A stretch of 64,000 nucleotides of DNA from Cerrena zonata (GCA_038087015.1 JASBNA010000011.1:744001-808000), one strand, 5' to 3'. Shown: positions 1 through 12,401, counted from the stretch's first letter. A program made the numbers and translations. Notes: generated by a model not told the origin, from the letters alone.

Positions 1-633
1 CTATATAATGATGGTCATGGTAAGTATATTAATATTCGAGTATTATCCATCTCACTCACCCAGTCAGTACGGCAGTATTGTTCGTCGATACCGGCTTGGT
101 TGACGAAGAAGCTCTTGCAAGAGCGGAACTGCATCGTAATCACGGACGCGTTGGCCGGGATGTTGAAGAGAGCTCCTGTTGTGGTAATATTGCTACCGAT
201 GAGTACCTGTTACGCTCTACGGAGCATTTTGTAATGCTACTTACCAACGTTCTGACTATCGTACAACAATGCATCGGAGATAACATGACACTCGTTAGGG
301 TCCGGTCCTCCTCCGGAAGGAGGGAAGCAGTGAGTGTCGCCTGAATACAATATCATTAAACTCAGCATGACTCGTAAACCATCAGAAGCAACTACAGTCC
401 TTACATTGTGCGCCGCAAACGTTCACAGGTGTCTGTCTCTTCTCGATTTGAACAACATCTGTGACCTTGTTAGCGCAAGAGATAGCATCGACTTTGACAT
501 TCTTCTGTTCGCCGATGTAGACTTCGGAGATGACAGTAGGGGATTGGCAGAATGTCGAGATAGATTCAGGAGCGATGGCTGTAGACAAAACAGCAGCGGG
601 TAGCAAAGCAAGGAGGATAATACGAGCTAGCAT
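1..633 (-). CDS. Small secreted cysteine-rich protein (3' end beyond window)
   Basis: Function unknown; probably secreted. Exon 1 (633-405) begins with an ATG followed by a hydrophobic signal peptide (MLARIILLALLPAAVLSTA). It continues with several Cys residues and ends in NVCGAQ plus a split Cys codon. Exon 2 (340-245) joins in phase and gives a Cys/Gly/Pro-rich stretch (CFPPSGGGPDPNECH) and DALLYDSQNV. A third exon ends at 60 (ITMQFRSCKSFFVNQ, then EQYCRTDW). A donor follows it, and the next acceptor AG lies at positions 1-2, so the C-terminus is outside the window. The exon 2/exon 3 join is one base out of frame with the best splice sites (see findings). The domain style resembles small secreted proteins common in Agaricomycetes, but I cannot name the family. 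A TATA-like element lies about 75 bp upstream. Confidence 0.72.
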
Positions 634-705
634 GGTTGGTAAAGTAGGTAACTTGTGCTAATACTGTAGTAGGAGTATGAAGTTTCTTAGGTCCGGCTTG
701 AGGCT

Positions 706-716
706 GTTTTTATACC
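706..716 (-). promoter_or_regulatory. TATA-like element of the secreted cysteine-rich protein gene
   Basis: The minus strand reads GTATAAAAAC here, about 75 bp upstream of the start codon at 633. Similar TATA-like motifs lie 60-110 bp upstream of most secreted-protein genes in this window. Apart from this element, 634-1563 shows no supported gene. Confidence 0.45.
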
Positions 717-1563
717 CTTCTCCCTATATCCAGACTTCATCCAGAGCGTTGGCTCCCTGAAGAGAGGGCCATCGAGTAAAGCATAATGCATAGACCAGCT
801 GAGGTCAGGACATGGCTCCAGATGGTAGAAATCAACGCATGACCCTGACTCGAAGGTATGAACTTACCGGCGGGCTTGTTATCCCGACCTCTTTTAGCAT
901 TGAAATGAATAAAAATGCAATACAGGAACGCCTCACACTCCAATATTTCTCGGTCAATGAAATAAACCCGTTTGGGACCTCCGACAACGATCCGAGTGAG
1001 TAATGGAGAGACTTTGGACGGCGTCCGGTCATGCTTCTCCGTCGTACTTGACAGCGGGGGCGGAAATTGAAGGGATTTTTACCTTCTAGAGTTTGACCAT
1101 AGTGAGCTAGCGGCGTCCAGACTACTCAATGAAGGCAGACAAATGGAGCTTGTCATCAGAGTAAAAGCAGTCGGAGACCGTGAGTTGGATCCGACAACGG
1201 CGAAAGGACTTCTGCTAGATGACGTATGGTTCCTCTACCTTCGACGAGGAAGTAAGCCAGAATTTTGCTCGTCGAGAGAGCCGCACTATGATTAGAGTCG
1301 AGCATTTTGTCCGTGTACTAACTAAGTAGCACAGTGACTGTGCCATCATACGAAGGAGTTCAAGACACACGTTTGCAAAAAGACGCCTACGCTTTGCCAG
1401 TGAGTAGCCGATCCCGTTCTGTCTTGCGTAATTCCAAAGTCAATTAGCTGGGAATAACAGGCATCTGTCGGAGTCAAACTCTCTTTGAAAGTAAGCTTAT
1501 ATGTAAACGCATATATTAGATCAAATGATAATAACAACGTTATAAATACTAAGAACTGTTACT

Positions 1564-3298
1564 CTAAGCCAAATCAGCAAACCCAACTCTCCTATTACCG
1601 ACGTCAAAAGCACTATAAACACCCCTTAAGAATACATCTCCAATGATCCATAAGCGAGGTTCTACCCCGTTTCCGTCATGACCGACGAGACCACTGAGAC
1701 ATCTTTTTGAGGCAGTCGATGGAACAGGCGTAGGGGAAGATGTCATTGAAGATGACATGGTAGTCGAAGTCGACTCAGATTCAACATCGTTTCGCTTGAC
1801 TGGAGGAGTCGGGATCGAAAGTACTGAGGAAGGAACAGCAAGGGTGATTGATGGTGTGGCTAAAACCGTTGCGCTTAATGAAGAGGAGCTCTGAGGCCTT
1901 TCAGCTTCAGGAAGCTCGCCGATGTTGAGGATTTCCTTTTTGATTTTCCACTCTTTCCCACCAAATACTAGGCCGATATCAGGCATCTGATCACATGGAA
2001 TACTGTAAAAGCCTGAACCTGCTGAAGGAGCTAGTTGAGCGTCCGGAATAAGGGAGTAAATGTGCGAAACAAGGTCCGTGGCACCAACAAGGAGGGTTGT
2101 GCCTGTGTCGATGATAGAGGGGATTTTAGAAGGGGGGTGTGGGAGTGGATGTGGTATTAGTGGAAGCCGTGAAAGATGGGGTGCGATTGGTATTGGATGT
2201 CGCGTTAAGTTTGATGAGGGTGCCGTTGAGGGTTACACCATCCATTTCAATTTGCCAGTACGCCTAGACGGAGATATCAGCTCCTGTGGTTCTTGTTATT
2301 TAGGGGCGAGTTTTCATTACCTCTTCAGTAACGGGCATCCAGCTGAAATCGCCTTTGAAGAGTGCCTTGTTGACACCACCCAGGTATAGTTCCGAATCTT
2401 CATGGCTAAGTTTGAAACTGAACACCGCTTCGTCGGTTTGGTTTTGTTCTACTAGCGTATGAAAAATGGGGTTGGTATGATAGTCTGATAGTGCCGGAAA
2501 GGCTAGGCCCACAAGACCGTCCGGTTCGAAACGATCGCTAGAGAAACCTGAGGAGTAGGCTAGAGCTGCCCCAAAAGATTGATTGTATGCCTAGAGAACG
2601 CTCAGAACTGAATAGAAATATGCGCAAATGGATACTCACAGTAATACCGGCAATTTGGACATCGTCTGAGTACTGCAGTCCCCGTACTTGGCTCCCATCT
2701 CCGTAACGTAACGTGAACGGCTTTGTTGCGTCTTTTGAGGTGGAGCTTTCTGAGTTATCATAGCTCTTATGACCTTCACAATTAATGTGGCACAATTTGT
2801 GGGGAAGGAAGATATCGCTGCTTCCGGTGTCGAAGTCGACAGAGAAGATTTGAGGGGGAGTCCCAACAGAGATCTCTCCATGCCAGAGAGCGTTACCGTC
2901 ATTTTCTAAAGTGCTGTGACCGGTCGTTCGCTTTTCGTGGGTTTCTGTGTCCTCAAAAGAAGAATCAATCTCATTTGTTTTACTGTTTTGAGAAGCCGGA
3001 TGGTCAAGGCGATGACGACGGCCTGTATTACGAGAATAGGCCCTGAAGCCATTTTGGATTTTACTGGAGTTCAAAATATGTCAATATTTGTACAATCGAG
3101 GTAAGAATATAAAGCGTACGCAGTGGCATGAGATAAATGGTCGCGGAGGGCATTAGTATCAGTACCGTCAGGTCCTGTAAACGACCCGCGTTTGCTTAAG
3201 GATATTGATCTCCCACCGGACTTCTGGTCAACAGGAGTGGCTGAGGTTGTAGATGAAAGAAGAGCAAATGAAGAGACAAGAACAAGAGAGAACTTCAT
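1564..3298 (-). CDS. Pepsin-like aspartic protease (A1), frameshift in last exon
   Basis: Secreted A1-family endopeptidase. The four exons are 3298-3120, 3063-2640, 2590-2321 and 2263-1564; the first three joins keep phase. Exon 1 encodes a signal peptide (MKFSLVLVSSFALLSSTTSA) and the propeptide start. Exon 2 holds the first catalytic motif (DFDTGSSDIF) and the flap Tyr (LRYGDGSQ). Exon 3 encodes DGLVGLAFPALSDY. Exon 4 begins AYWQIEMDGVTLNG, and the second catalytic motif (IIDTGTTLLVG) plus the C-terminal WIIGDVFLRG follow in another frame. Between them is a run of six C on the coding strand (2137-2132), and the first frame stops at TAA 2128-2126. One base fewer would reopen it. A long Ser/Thr-rich insert precedes the C-terminal motif. 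It is either a recent pseudogene or a sequence error. Confidence 0.85.
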
Positions 3299-3861
3299 CC
3301 TGGAAGTGGTAATGTTAAAAAAGAAAAGAGATATGAAAGATGAAAGCCAAATCAATATAGAAACTCACCATGAAGGGGAGCATCTTTATACATTTCGTGA
3401 ACATCGGAACGGATGGTGTGAAATAGCGGAGTCGCTTCGGATCGTGTTTAGTGACATCCGAAAACGACTTGAACGATCCGCTACCGAACGTTGCCGTCTC
3501 GGTAACCGGTCGTTCGAGTCGCGGTCGATGGGCTTGGGTCTGCTATTTTCGAGTATCTTGTTTTTAATGAAACTAGAGGAAGTGTGCTGCAGTGCGAAAT
3601 ATACTCATCAGTGCTCCTACTGGTCAGGTCGGTGACTTAGAGGACTCGGAGCGGGATTCTTAGTTCTATTTACTCTTATTTGGCGCCGTCGGAAGGACTT
3701 ACCTATTTTGGAAGTGATGACACAAAATGGGAAATATACCACAAGGCTAAGAAGTCTGGACGCCGACTCGTCGGATTCATAGGTACTAATTTTTGTCGTA
3801 ACCAGTCATCAGAATTGACGTATCACTACCACATATACACAATACACATGTAACTTCCTCT
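3299..3861. other. Intergenic region upstream of the aspartic protease
   Basis: It holds the protease promoter, with a TATA-like TGTATAAAGA on the minus strand near 3381-3391, about 85 bp upstream of the ATG. The 147-codon plus-strand frame at 3192-3635 runs antisense through exon 1 and the promoter; it has no recognisable motif and I do not call it a gene. Confidence 0.4.
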
Positions 3862-6800
3862 TTACTTCCACAATAACGTCACAGGCTCATTAAGATCGAC
3901 CGAGAGGCTGCTGAGAGTCAATTTCTGCTGAGCGTCGACGTACTGGAATTCGACATCGGCGCCGTTCAAGCTAACACTGGCGGGCTTCAAGGCACCAAGA
4001 ATTGTGATAGCATCGAGATTTTGGGTAACCTTGAATGTTCCGTGATGGGTGATGGATAGGCCACCTTTTTGAGACTTGAAAGTCAGGGTTGAGTTCGGAG
4101 TAGGAGGGACAGTTTCGCCATCGTCAATGTAAGCAGTTCCGAAGGCGTATCCATCGGCCGCCTGCGATACAAGGAGGGAGTATGGTCCTTGCCGGGTTTC
4201 TTCAATTGTATAAGCGGGCTGAGAATGTAAGAGGATGGCGGATCCATCCCTAATGTGGACGTTGATGGTTCCTAAAGGTGCGTCGAGGGTTGTGTTGGTT
4301 CCAATGGAAGCATTGACAACGTCATGGGTAAACCAGTCTCTCCAAGTGACGCGACCTCTACCGGGGAATATTCCTGCAAATTGGATTACCAATCAACGCT
4401 GCCTGTCTCTGTAATATCTGAGTGAACACGTACCATCGACAGTAGACACATTAGGGGTCAAGACCGGGGTAACTAAGATGTCTCTTCCAATCAGATATTG
4501 GGTATCTATTGAGAAGAGTTCTGGTTCATCAGGGAACTCGAAGAACAAAGCCCTGACTGGGGGAGCTCCGAATGAAGAAGAATTAGCGAACAAAGTGTAC
4601 TATCAATATAAGGTCATCCCTAAATGCTCTTCGAGAAACAACAGTAGCACGTACCCAGTATGGCAACAGGGCGTAACGGGCGGCGATTGCTTGACGTGCT
4701 GCCTCGGCTACACTATCCCATCTGTATGGCTCTTGGGATAATGCACCTCTCTGGTTGTGATTCCTGTAAAATGGCATGAACGCAGAGAGTTGCGTCCAGC
4801 GATTACACAATTCCTCGTCCGTGTTACCAATAAACCCGCAAGTATCGGCACCAACCATAGGGACTTGGAAGAGCTGGAACTGGAGGACACCTTGAATGTT
4901 CGCGTGTAGGTACACCCATAAACTCATGTTATCACCAAGCCAGTGGCCAGTCCATTTACCGGAGCTTGGGAACGTTGACCGACTGATTATGAATGGCCGT
5001 TTTCCAGGGTGGATAGAAAGCAACGCAAGGTGTGTTGCACGTTCTTCCATAAGACCCCACAGGTTGTGGACATCGATTTCAACAAAACCACCCGCATGTG
5101 TTGCATTGGAAGCAACAGTATGAACAGAGAGAGGGCCAAAACCATTATGAATAGTGTATGGCGGCACGTTAACATCAAGCCCAGTCTGACCTCCTGCACC
5201 GAGGCCTCGTTTGGAAAGGCTAGAAGGATTCGGTCCAACATCGTTACCAAAAGTGATAGTGCCATTGATGGTAACATTTCCACTTGGGCCCCATACGCTC
5301 GAATTGTAGCTGCAAGAATTTATGAGCAACTTGGTTTCGTGAAGTAAGCAGTACGTAACTCACCCTTCAGGATAGTCTGTTATCGGCATACCGGGGTCAC
5401 CAGGTAGGAGGAACGGGGTGCTGGTGTTTGATAGGTTTGCACCTGTCCCGCATGATCCTTCACAGAACGAAGATGCTTCATTCATATCGAGCCAGATACC
5501 AGAGAAGTCGACACCGCTCTGTGACCAGTTACGCAAGGACTCGGTCCAGTATTCTACAGCGTTTTCAGAGAACCAGTCAGGGAACACCTAGGACATAGAT
5601 CAGTACAGTGCATATTATCCCTGATAACCCTGAGCTTACCGTATACCCAGGCCAAACTTGCCCAATGTATTGGGAACCATCGGGATTTTTCATAAACGCA
5701 TCACTACCTTATTTTAGTCATCGAAGAACACCTATACGAGTTTGTTACTCACAGTTCAACACCCCTAGTATATGGATCGTACTAGAAAAGATACATGTTA
5801 GTGAAACTAGTGAGATAAAATAACTCATAGATAGATTACCATGTCGGTTTCGTTGACTTGATGTGCGATAGCCGCGTCTACAATCGAAATGAAGTGTTGA
5901 TGATTAGCAGTCTATGAGTCAAGTATAAGGTCCAAGTAGGCTTTCAAATATGGGAAGTGGAACGTACCAAGTCTTCGATGAATGCCTTCACTTCATCGAT
6001 AGGAAATGAAATTGGATCGTTGGTGAAATCCCGTACAGCATGATAGAGATCAATATCGTTCCACATGACTACCCAACAAATGTCAAATTCGGTTCAAACC
6101 TTAGACGACGTAATCAGTGACACCTCTACTAACCTTCCAGAGGAATGTTTGCCTCTCGCATTTTCTGCACCTGTTCTTTAGTATCATTCACGCTAACATA
6201 TCCCCATCTGCACAAGTGGAAACCGAATCCCCAGGCGGGCTGCCAAGTGGGCATTCCAACGAGTTCTCCATACTGTTCGATGACTTTCTGAGGCGATGGT
6301 CCCGAGAAGAAGTAGAAGTCGAGGGTGCCACCAAGTTGACGGTATTCGATCAAAGAAACGTTAGAAGAAGGTGGCGTTAGGAGAAGAATATCGGAACCAG
6401 ACGCGCTAAAACAAATTCGGATCAGTCTAATAAATCATTTAGGATGAAAAATTGGTGTTAACCTGAACAGGAAGACACCGTGAGATGCTGAAGTATTCAT
6501 CGCAGAGTTGAACCGATGTTCCATGTAGACAGGATGAGAACCATAGCTAAAGAGCATCACATAATTCCATCAGTATATCTGTCGAACACAGAAAGATGCG
6601 AGAAATACGTACATGTTTTTGTCTATAGGATCAGCGTCGTCCCTTGCCCACATGGTTTGGATAGTTCCGGTTCCACCGTTTGTGCCAACATCTCGCCTGA
6701 ATCCACTACTAGCCACAATTTCCCCCAAGCCATAAATATTGGCATCGAGGGGGAGAGCAGATGTGAGCTGCAAATACTGATCTTCAAACACGAGTGGGAA

Positions 6801-7454
6801 CCCGTCCAGGGCAGTTGAGTTGTCATTTTCGATGACGGGAAGAATTGGTGTTTTTGGCAAAGAAGACACACGGGTGTCAAACAAGGGTTGGGAATCGGGT
6901 TCAGAGCGGCGAGTAATCCAGAAGGCAAACGGAGAAGGTTCATAGTTGAACACGAGGTCAGAGTTATTCTTGTGAACAGGGCGTGCTGTCGAGGATAAAG
7001 AAATAACTGATTCTGGAATGGTAAATTGAGAATTCGCGGTGTCGAAAATGTTCACGCGTAGTCTATATCGACGTGAGTATACGCATGCGGGTGGAGATTT
7101 CAGGCCCACCTCGTGTCCGAGTCATACGTTACTTCCAACGTCAGGTTGCTGACATCCTTCCCAAAAGCATTGCAGGCAGGCCCAGCCAGGTTCAGATGTG
7201 CCGATAGCCCCGTCTTAGTCTCATTCAGACCAGTCAAGGTGTATCCTAGATATGTTCGGTATGTTGACACAGAAGCAGTATCTGTGGTTCAACGTACCTG
7301 GACAGGCAGACACATTCAAGGAAGGCGCGGTAGTCTCCAGTTGAAACCATCCAGGACTCAGGGCATCACGTTGAAGGTTTGAAGGTTGTCTTGCCAAGGT
7401 ACGGATATTTTGTCCTGATAGGAAGAGAAGGCCGGCGAAAATCAGCCCAGCCAT
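3862..7454 (-). CDS. Secreted GH31 alpha-glucosidase-type glycoside hydrolase
   Basis: Family GH31 hydrolase releasing terminal alpha-linked glucose, probably secreted. The 13 exons are 7454-7298, 7245-7110, 7062-6613, 6546-6463, 6405-6134, 6068-5968, 5911-5840, 5781-5753, 5703-5640, 5587-5364, 5309-4655, 4599-4434 and 4373-3862. They sum to 2922 nt, exactly 973 codons plus stop, and every phase agrees, which supports the model. The N-terminus is a signal peptide (MAGLIFAGLLFLSG). Exon 5 gives WGFGFHLCRWGY and exon 6 MWNDIDLYH. The nucleophile motif is GIWLDMNEASSF (exon 10). The acid/base region is RSTFPSSGKWTGHWLGDN (exon 11). Many N-glycosylation sequons are visible. The length suits fungal alpha-glucosidases; alpha-xylosidase activity cannot be excluded. 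A TATA-like CCTATAAGAAA lies about 65 bp upstream. Confidence 0.93.
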
Positions 7455-9425
7455 GATTGTCCTCACAAGATGGAAGCCAGGAGGGTGCGACAGAGGCCCG
7501 AGGATGCGCCGGGACCCTTTCTTATAGGTTTCGTGAAACGGATCTCCGACCATCAGTTGCAGGCAGCAAATACCTTTTCCGCCTGACAATGGCTAGCGGG
7601 AACGTTGAAAGCTCCATCCAGGCTTTGGTCACATTGGGCTACGAGCGGTGTTTATGAGGTAATGGAACCCAAGATGTTCCTGATGGGAATCCCAACCTAG
7701 AATCCAGAAATAATCCAAAGCACCACGCCAGCTTTGATGCGACACTTTCCATCTTGGGTATCACCGACTCAAGCGTCTAATTGGGTCGGGATGTTTCTTA
7801 GTACCGTTAACGCGGTACGCCTTAGCTAAGAATCAGAACGGACTTCGTCCGTCGTCGCAAGACTTCTCGAGGCCATTCGGTGGAAATTCGGCAGATCGAT
7901 CGCGAAGCTTGAAGGCTAACTTCATGCATCGCCACAAAACTCCACTCAACGACGATACGTGCTGCCGGAATCTCCGTTTGTCCACAGCGAACAACATGCA
8001 CGGGCTTTGGGAAGGCCATCAGTTCACAACGGCTGCAATTTTGAAGTGGTCTTTACCTTGCATGGTGCTCCTTTCCTTGCGGTTCGGTATAATACCGGTG
8101 AGCGGCAGACAAACAAGTCGTGGAATTCCTTGGCAGACAAAAAAAACACTTTGGTGATAACAAATCGGGACGTATGAAACATGGACGGAGGTATTTATGC
8201 CTTGCATCCCGCGACAACATGTTGGCACGTTGGCTATGAGCCACATATACATGACTACAAATGGACCATTAGAGTAGGTTATTTTGAAAATTCGAAAGAA
8301 ATCAGATATCTGGCCGTCAGGTCCTGAGAAATGCACTTACAAGGACGTGGTGATCATGTCGCATTCCCTCGTTCCGCATCTTTGCCTAGCTATCAATCGA
8401 TGGAGATGATACGTCTTAACATGACTCCTACCTCTTGGAAGCCTGGCGACTGTCGCATCGAAGAACGTCAAGCATATGCTCAAAAATACATAGTACCTTC
8501 TGCCGGTTAATGCGCTAATATTGAGAGCTATTTTCATAGATGCCGTACTTACTGCCAACCTTGGTGGCCGGAGTGAGGAAACTTCGGAGTGTCCTGAAGG
8601 ACGTCCAGACAGACTTCGCTCGGCGATCGAGCGGAGAAGGTATGGATACGACCCTTATTCGCAGTTGGAGCTCTCCATATAGTGATCGAACAACATATAT
8701 CAAGCACTGCGGTGTCAACAATGGATCTGATAGAGAAACGCCTCATTGCCGCAAAATCGCAAAATCGTACCTGAAAATGGTCAGCATACGAGTAGAGTAT
8801 ATAGAGTTTTCACCTGGGATACTTGTGGTATCGTATGGCGAGGAGCTCAATAAGAAAGACCTGCGACACCTAGTGGGGGGGATAAGAGGGGACCAGAGCG
8901 ATCTCGCGGATCTATAACGTATTTTGACAACGGTTTATCTTCGGCCCTTTGATCGCTCGTATCGTCGAGTGGTTGGACCTGCCATACACATCACTTACAT
9001 TGAGTTTTTGGTCTGGAATGATATGTCAATTAGGTGCGTGATCTATTCCGATAGATCTAAATACTTTGTTGAACTGGTTGGTCGTGCATTTCTTTCATAT
9101 ACATGATATATCTAGTGTATCAATCAGGCAGCTACAGCTGTGAATGTGAGCCTTGGAGATCCTCATATGGTACAACAGATCACTTTACCATTTTTGTTTA
9201 ACGATAATTCTGATCTCATTGCCGCTGCTAGTGAAACATGACGCGTCGCGTAATGCCCTGCCCTAGATCTCACGTGATGGCCACACGCGGTAATGTTTAT
9301 TAGTGGGAAACTACGAAACTGAACGTAGTCGAACGTTCATTCAAGCAAGAGCATCCTTACTCCCTAGACTTAACATTCCACCTACAACCTATGTTTCTGA
9401 CAGGTTCTAAGCTCTTTTTAGCCGT
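7455..9425. other. Gene-poor interval without a supported gene
   Basis: Beyond the first about 100 bp (GH31 promoter) no frame shows a recognisable domain. On the minus strand, 8720-8020 contains several short frames bounded by plausible splice sites. They form no coherent protein, so they may be noise or a decayed gene. No tRNA or clear long repeat was seen. Confidence 0.35.
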
Positions 9426-9429
9426 AAAC

Positions 9430-11030
9430 CGGTAAAAATGTGCCTCAAATCGGCATATCTTCGGCGGGCATCCGTGAGCATCGTTCGAGAGGTAATCCTC
9501 ACGTCGAATAGTAAGGTCCTTACTGATATTCGAGAAGACGTCACATCTTATGTGCTCCAATGTAAACAGGAATTAATTCTTACGACCAAACATTGCGTCA
9601 ATGTTTCACCAATGTTCTGGATACCCCGAGCTTCACCCTCTTGCCTGATTCCGACGTAAGTTGAACGGAAATTGACTGATCATCCTAGACTTCATTCCCT
9701 AGGCCCCTTGCCCGCCTACGAAGCTAGAACAAGGCTTTTATCAACCGCTGACGATCGTCTCACCCGGCACAATGTGCTCGTAAATCTTCGAGTCTTCGAA
9801 CAATTACAAGCTGATTACATCGTTGTGTGGATGTGTCACCAGAGCTTCAGGCCGACAAAGGTTCCTGATACTGTGACGACTCTTCTCGAAATCTCAACCT
9901 GCTTCCCTATTCTTACGTGTCATGCGTCATATCCGACGAACAGTCAGAGATCATGCGGCAGATTTACTCCCTCTATCATCTGGTTGCCCGTGAACCTTGA
10001 CTTTCGGTGTTGCGCGAAAACCCCGAGAGCCTACAAGCTATACCTATGTGCGCTCACTGTACCACATGCTCCCCCTCGGACCTGTTCCCGACCAACCAAA
10101 GGACAAATCCTAACGGTCTTGTGGATGTCCTTCTGACCTCTCGACTTATCGCGCAAGTCTCCCGGAATGCTGTTTCCACCATACCTCCTGTACATTCCTG
10201 GGAGTTTGGTTCGTTATCCATGGGTCGAGATCTTCACCATTTACCATAATTTGCTTCTTCCTCGGCCCGTTTTGCACCACACCATTTTGTGTGCCCAACC
10301 GCTCGACCCAGAGGTATTTGTACCCGGGGCCGATGATAGGACCTTGACGATCCGCCGTGGGCTATTAGAGAGCCAACTAGGGGCCGTTTTGTGCACAAGA
10401 AGACATTTATGGTCACGATTCAGCGTTCTCAGTTGTACCCCGTCCCTGTGTTCTGGATTAGCGGTCATTTGATAGCTCCACCCATCGAGACTGTACCTTA
10501 GAACCCTCAAGACATACTCTCGCATCCTTTTATGACACCCCAAATCATTTTCCCGGACCAATCCTGTCCTAACGTTGGGTCCTCCAAGTCACCATTTCTC
10601 CCGGCATCTCTTGGCTGTGCCTCAACGAACTTCCACCTCCCTTTCACCTTCTCTAGACTTCGTACGGAAGTGCCCGACTTTCATATCGTATCAATGTTTC
10701 TCATACGAAGACCCTTCCGGTGCCAAACAATCGTGCTCTCACCCCGCAGTTGGATTTGCCTCCGTATTCAATGGTTCTTTGACTTCGATCTGCAAACTCT
10801 GTTGCCCCACACCGTCTGAAAATCCTGCTACCCTCTCTTCCCACTGAAGAGGCGGAAACTGCCGCTTTTCTGGAATATATGATCGTCGACGACGAAGCAA
10901 GACAGCTTTTTATCGAGCCTCAGTCGAACATTCGGTCTTATGGACAACAGCCCGGGCCCCCGGAGAACAATTTGTTCCCTACGTGGTTAATTCTACTCGG
11001 ATATGTGTTCGGTTACTCTCATGGACTATA
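9430..11030 (+). pseudogene. Decayed or unresolved coding region of unknown family
   Basis: Protein-like segments follow one another on the plus strand but jump between frames. Examples are NSYDQTLRQCFTNVLD (about 9570-9640), ADDRLTRHNVLVNLRVFEQL (about 9745-9810), SDEQSEIMRQIYSLYHLVAR (about 9930-9990), YPWVEIFTIYHNLLLPRPVL (about 10220-10280), and near the end TEEAETAAFLEYMIVDDEAR (about 10840-10905), which runs to an in-frame stop near 11030. Stops interrupt each frame, and GT/AG sites do not rejoin them consistently. That suggests a pseudogene or an old mobile-element fragment. I recognise no family. A multi-exon real gene is possible but not supported by my reading. Confidence 0.35.
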
Positions 11031-11114
11031 ATCCGCAAAGAACTCTATGCAAAACAATACCTATATTGCTGCAATACAGGATGGAGCGCATAAATATACT
11101 GAGACATAGCTTTA

Positions 11115-12401
11115 CTACAAACGGGGTTTAGTCAAAGCTTTTGCTTTCTCCGAATCCAATATACATTCTGGATATGGTAAGAACGGCTCGCGGAGATGTT
11201 CGTTCCCGCCATCAACGGGTAGAACCTGGCCAGTAATGAAGTTTGCGGCCTCGCTGAACAAGAAGACTGTGGCGTTTGCGATATCCTTGACATGCCCTAC
11301 TCGACCCAAAGGCATTGTACTGTTGGCTACTTTCTGCAGGGCATCTGCTTCCTTAGGGGTGTCTTTGGCGCTCAGACGGTCAAAACCTTCAGTCCCGCCG
11401 ATAGGTCCGGGTGCAATGACATTCGAGCGAATTCCCTATGTCGTCCTCCGTTAACAAGGAAAGAATTTCATGAGCGTTCTGGACTTACATAGAGTCCCTC
11501 TTCTACTGCGAGTACCGCAGACACTGTTCATGGGAATGTCGAGATAAAGATCTGCATGGGAACGGGAATAGACGTGACTTACAGGCGTCGACGGCGGCCT
11601 TTGCGGCAGACACATGTGCCTGGTATGGTGTCGCTATTCCAAACAACATTCGCCATTGTGGATGGGAGAATCAAGTAAGAAGCATACCTCTATAATGCAA
11701 GGTTGCCGACACGTGAATATAGGCACCTTTGGTTTCCCTCAGATAGGGAATAGTAGCCTTTATTGTGTTGAAAGTTCCGATCTAGTTTACTGGGTGAATA
11801 TTGTGCTTCTAACGGACTACATGGGCACTGACCGTATCAATCTGAATTACCGTCTTGAAACCATTCTCGGACAACCCGGAAATAGTAGACAGAAAGTTAC
11901 CAGCTGCGCCTGAATTTCCAAGCAGTTGGATCGCATGAAATTGCATATGGCGGACGGAAAACCCATACCACAAATGACAAAGTCGATTCTTCCAAATTTA
12001 CTTATCGTCTTGGCCACTGCTTCACGAAGTTGTTCCGGCTCTCTTACATCTGCTTTCGCAGCAATGCAAGTTCTGCCGGTTGCTTTTGAGAGGTCTTCAG
12101 CAGCCTTTGCGAGGCGATCAGAGCTTGAGCCAGAACGGTTCAGGATTCTCACATCGGTATGACAGTTCGTGTGAGTACTCACTTTCTTCCCACAATCACT
12201 GCGTTTGCGCCATGTCGCATCTGTAAAGAGTTCGCTAATGCGAGTTCACAAACAAGCAGCTACACATACCACGGATTCGGTCATACTCTTGCAAATACCG
12301 GATCCACCTCCTGTACAGAAAAGGACCTTTCCGTTGAAGATATCATCTTTAAAAACGGAAGTCGAGTCAACCACTTTCGCTACATATCTGTTGGAGGACA
12401 T
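11115..12401 (-). CDS. Peroxisomal-type 2,4-dienoyl-CoA reductase (SDR)
   Basis: Short-chain dehydrogenase/reductase of the peroxisomal 2,4-dienoyl-CoA reductase (Sps19/DECR2) type, which uses NADPH to reduce dienoyl-CoA during beta-oxidation of unsaturated fatty acids. The eight exons are 12401-12270, 12220-12183, 12147-11969, 11909-11833, 11781-11688, 11633-11583, 11523-11489 and 11435-11115, giving 308 residues with all phases consistent. Visible motifs are the cofactor loop TGGGSGI, the RHGANAVIVGR stretch, CGAAGNFL, GTFNTIKA, a YQAHVSAAKAA segment in place of the usual YxxxK, and NVIAPGPIGGTEG. The C-terminus KPRL resembles a weak PTS1. The first ATG that opens the Rossmann fold was chosen as start. 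Another SDR subfamily is possible but less likely. Confidence 0.9.

Noticed and set aside
3192..3635. 147-codon plus-strand open frame
   Set aside because: It overlaps exon 1 and the promoter of the aspartic protease on the other strand, has no motif, and is explained as a chance frame.
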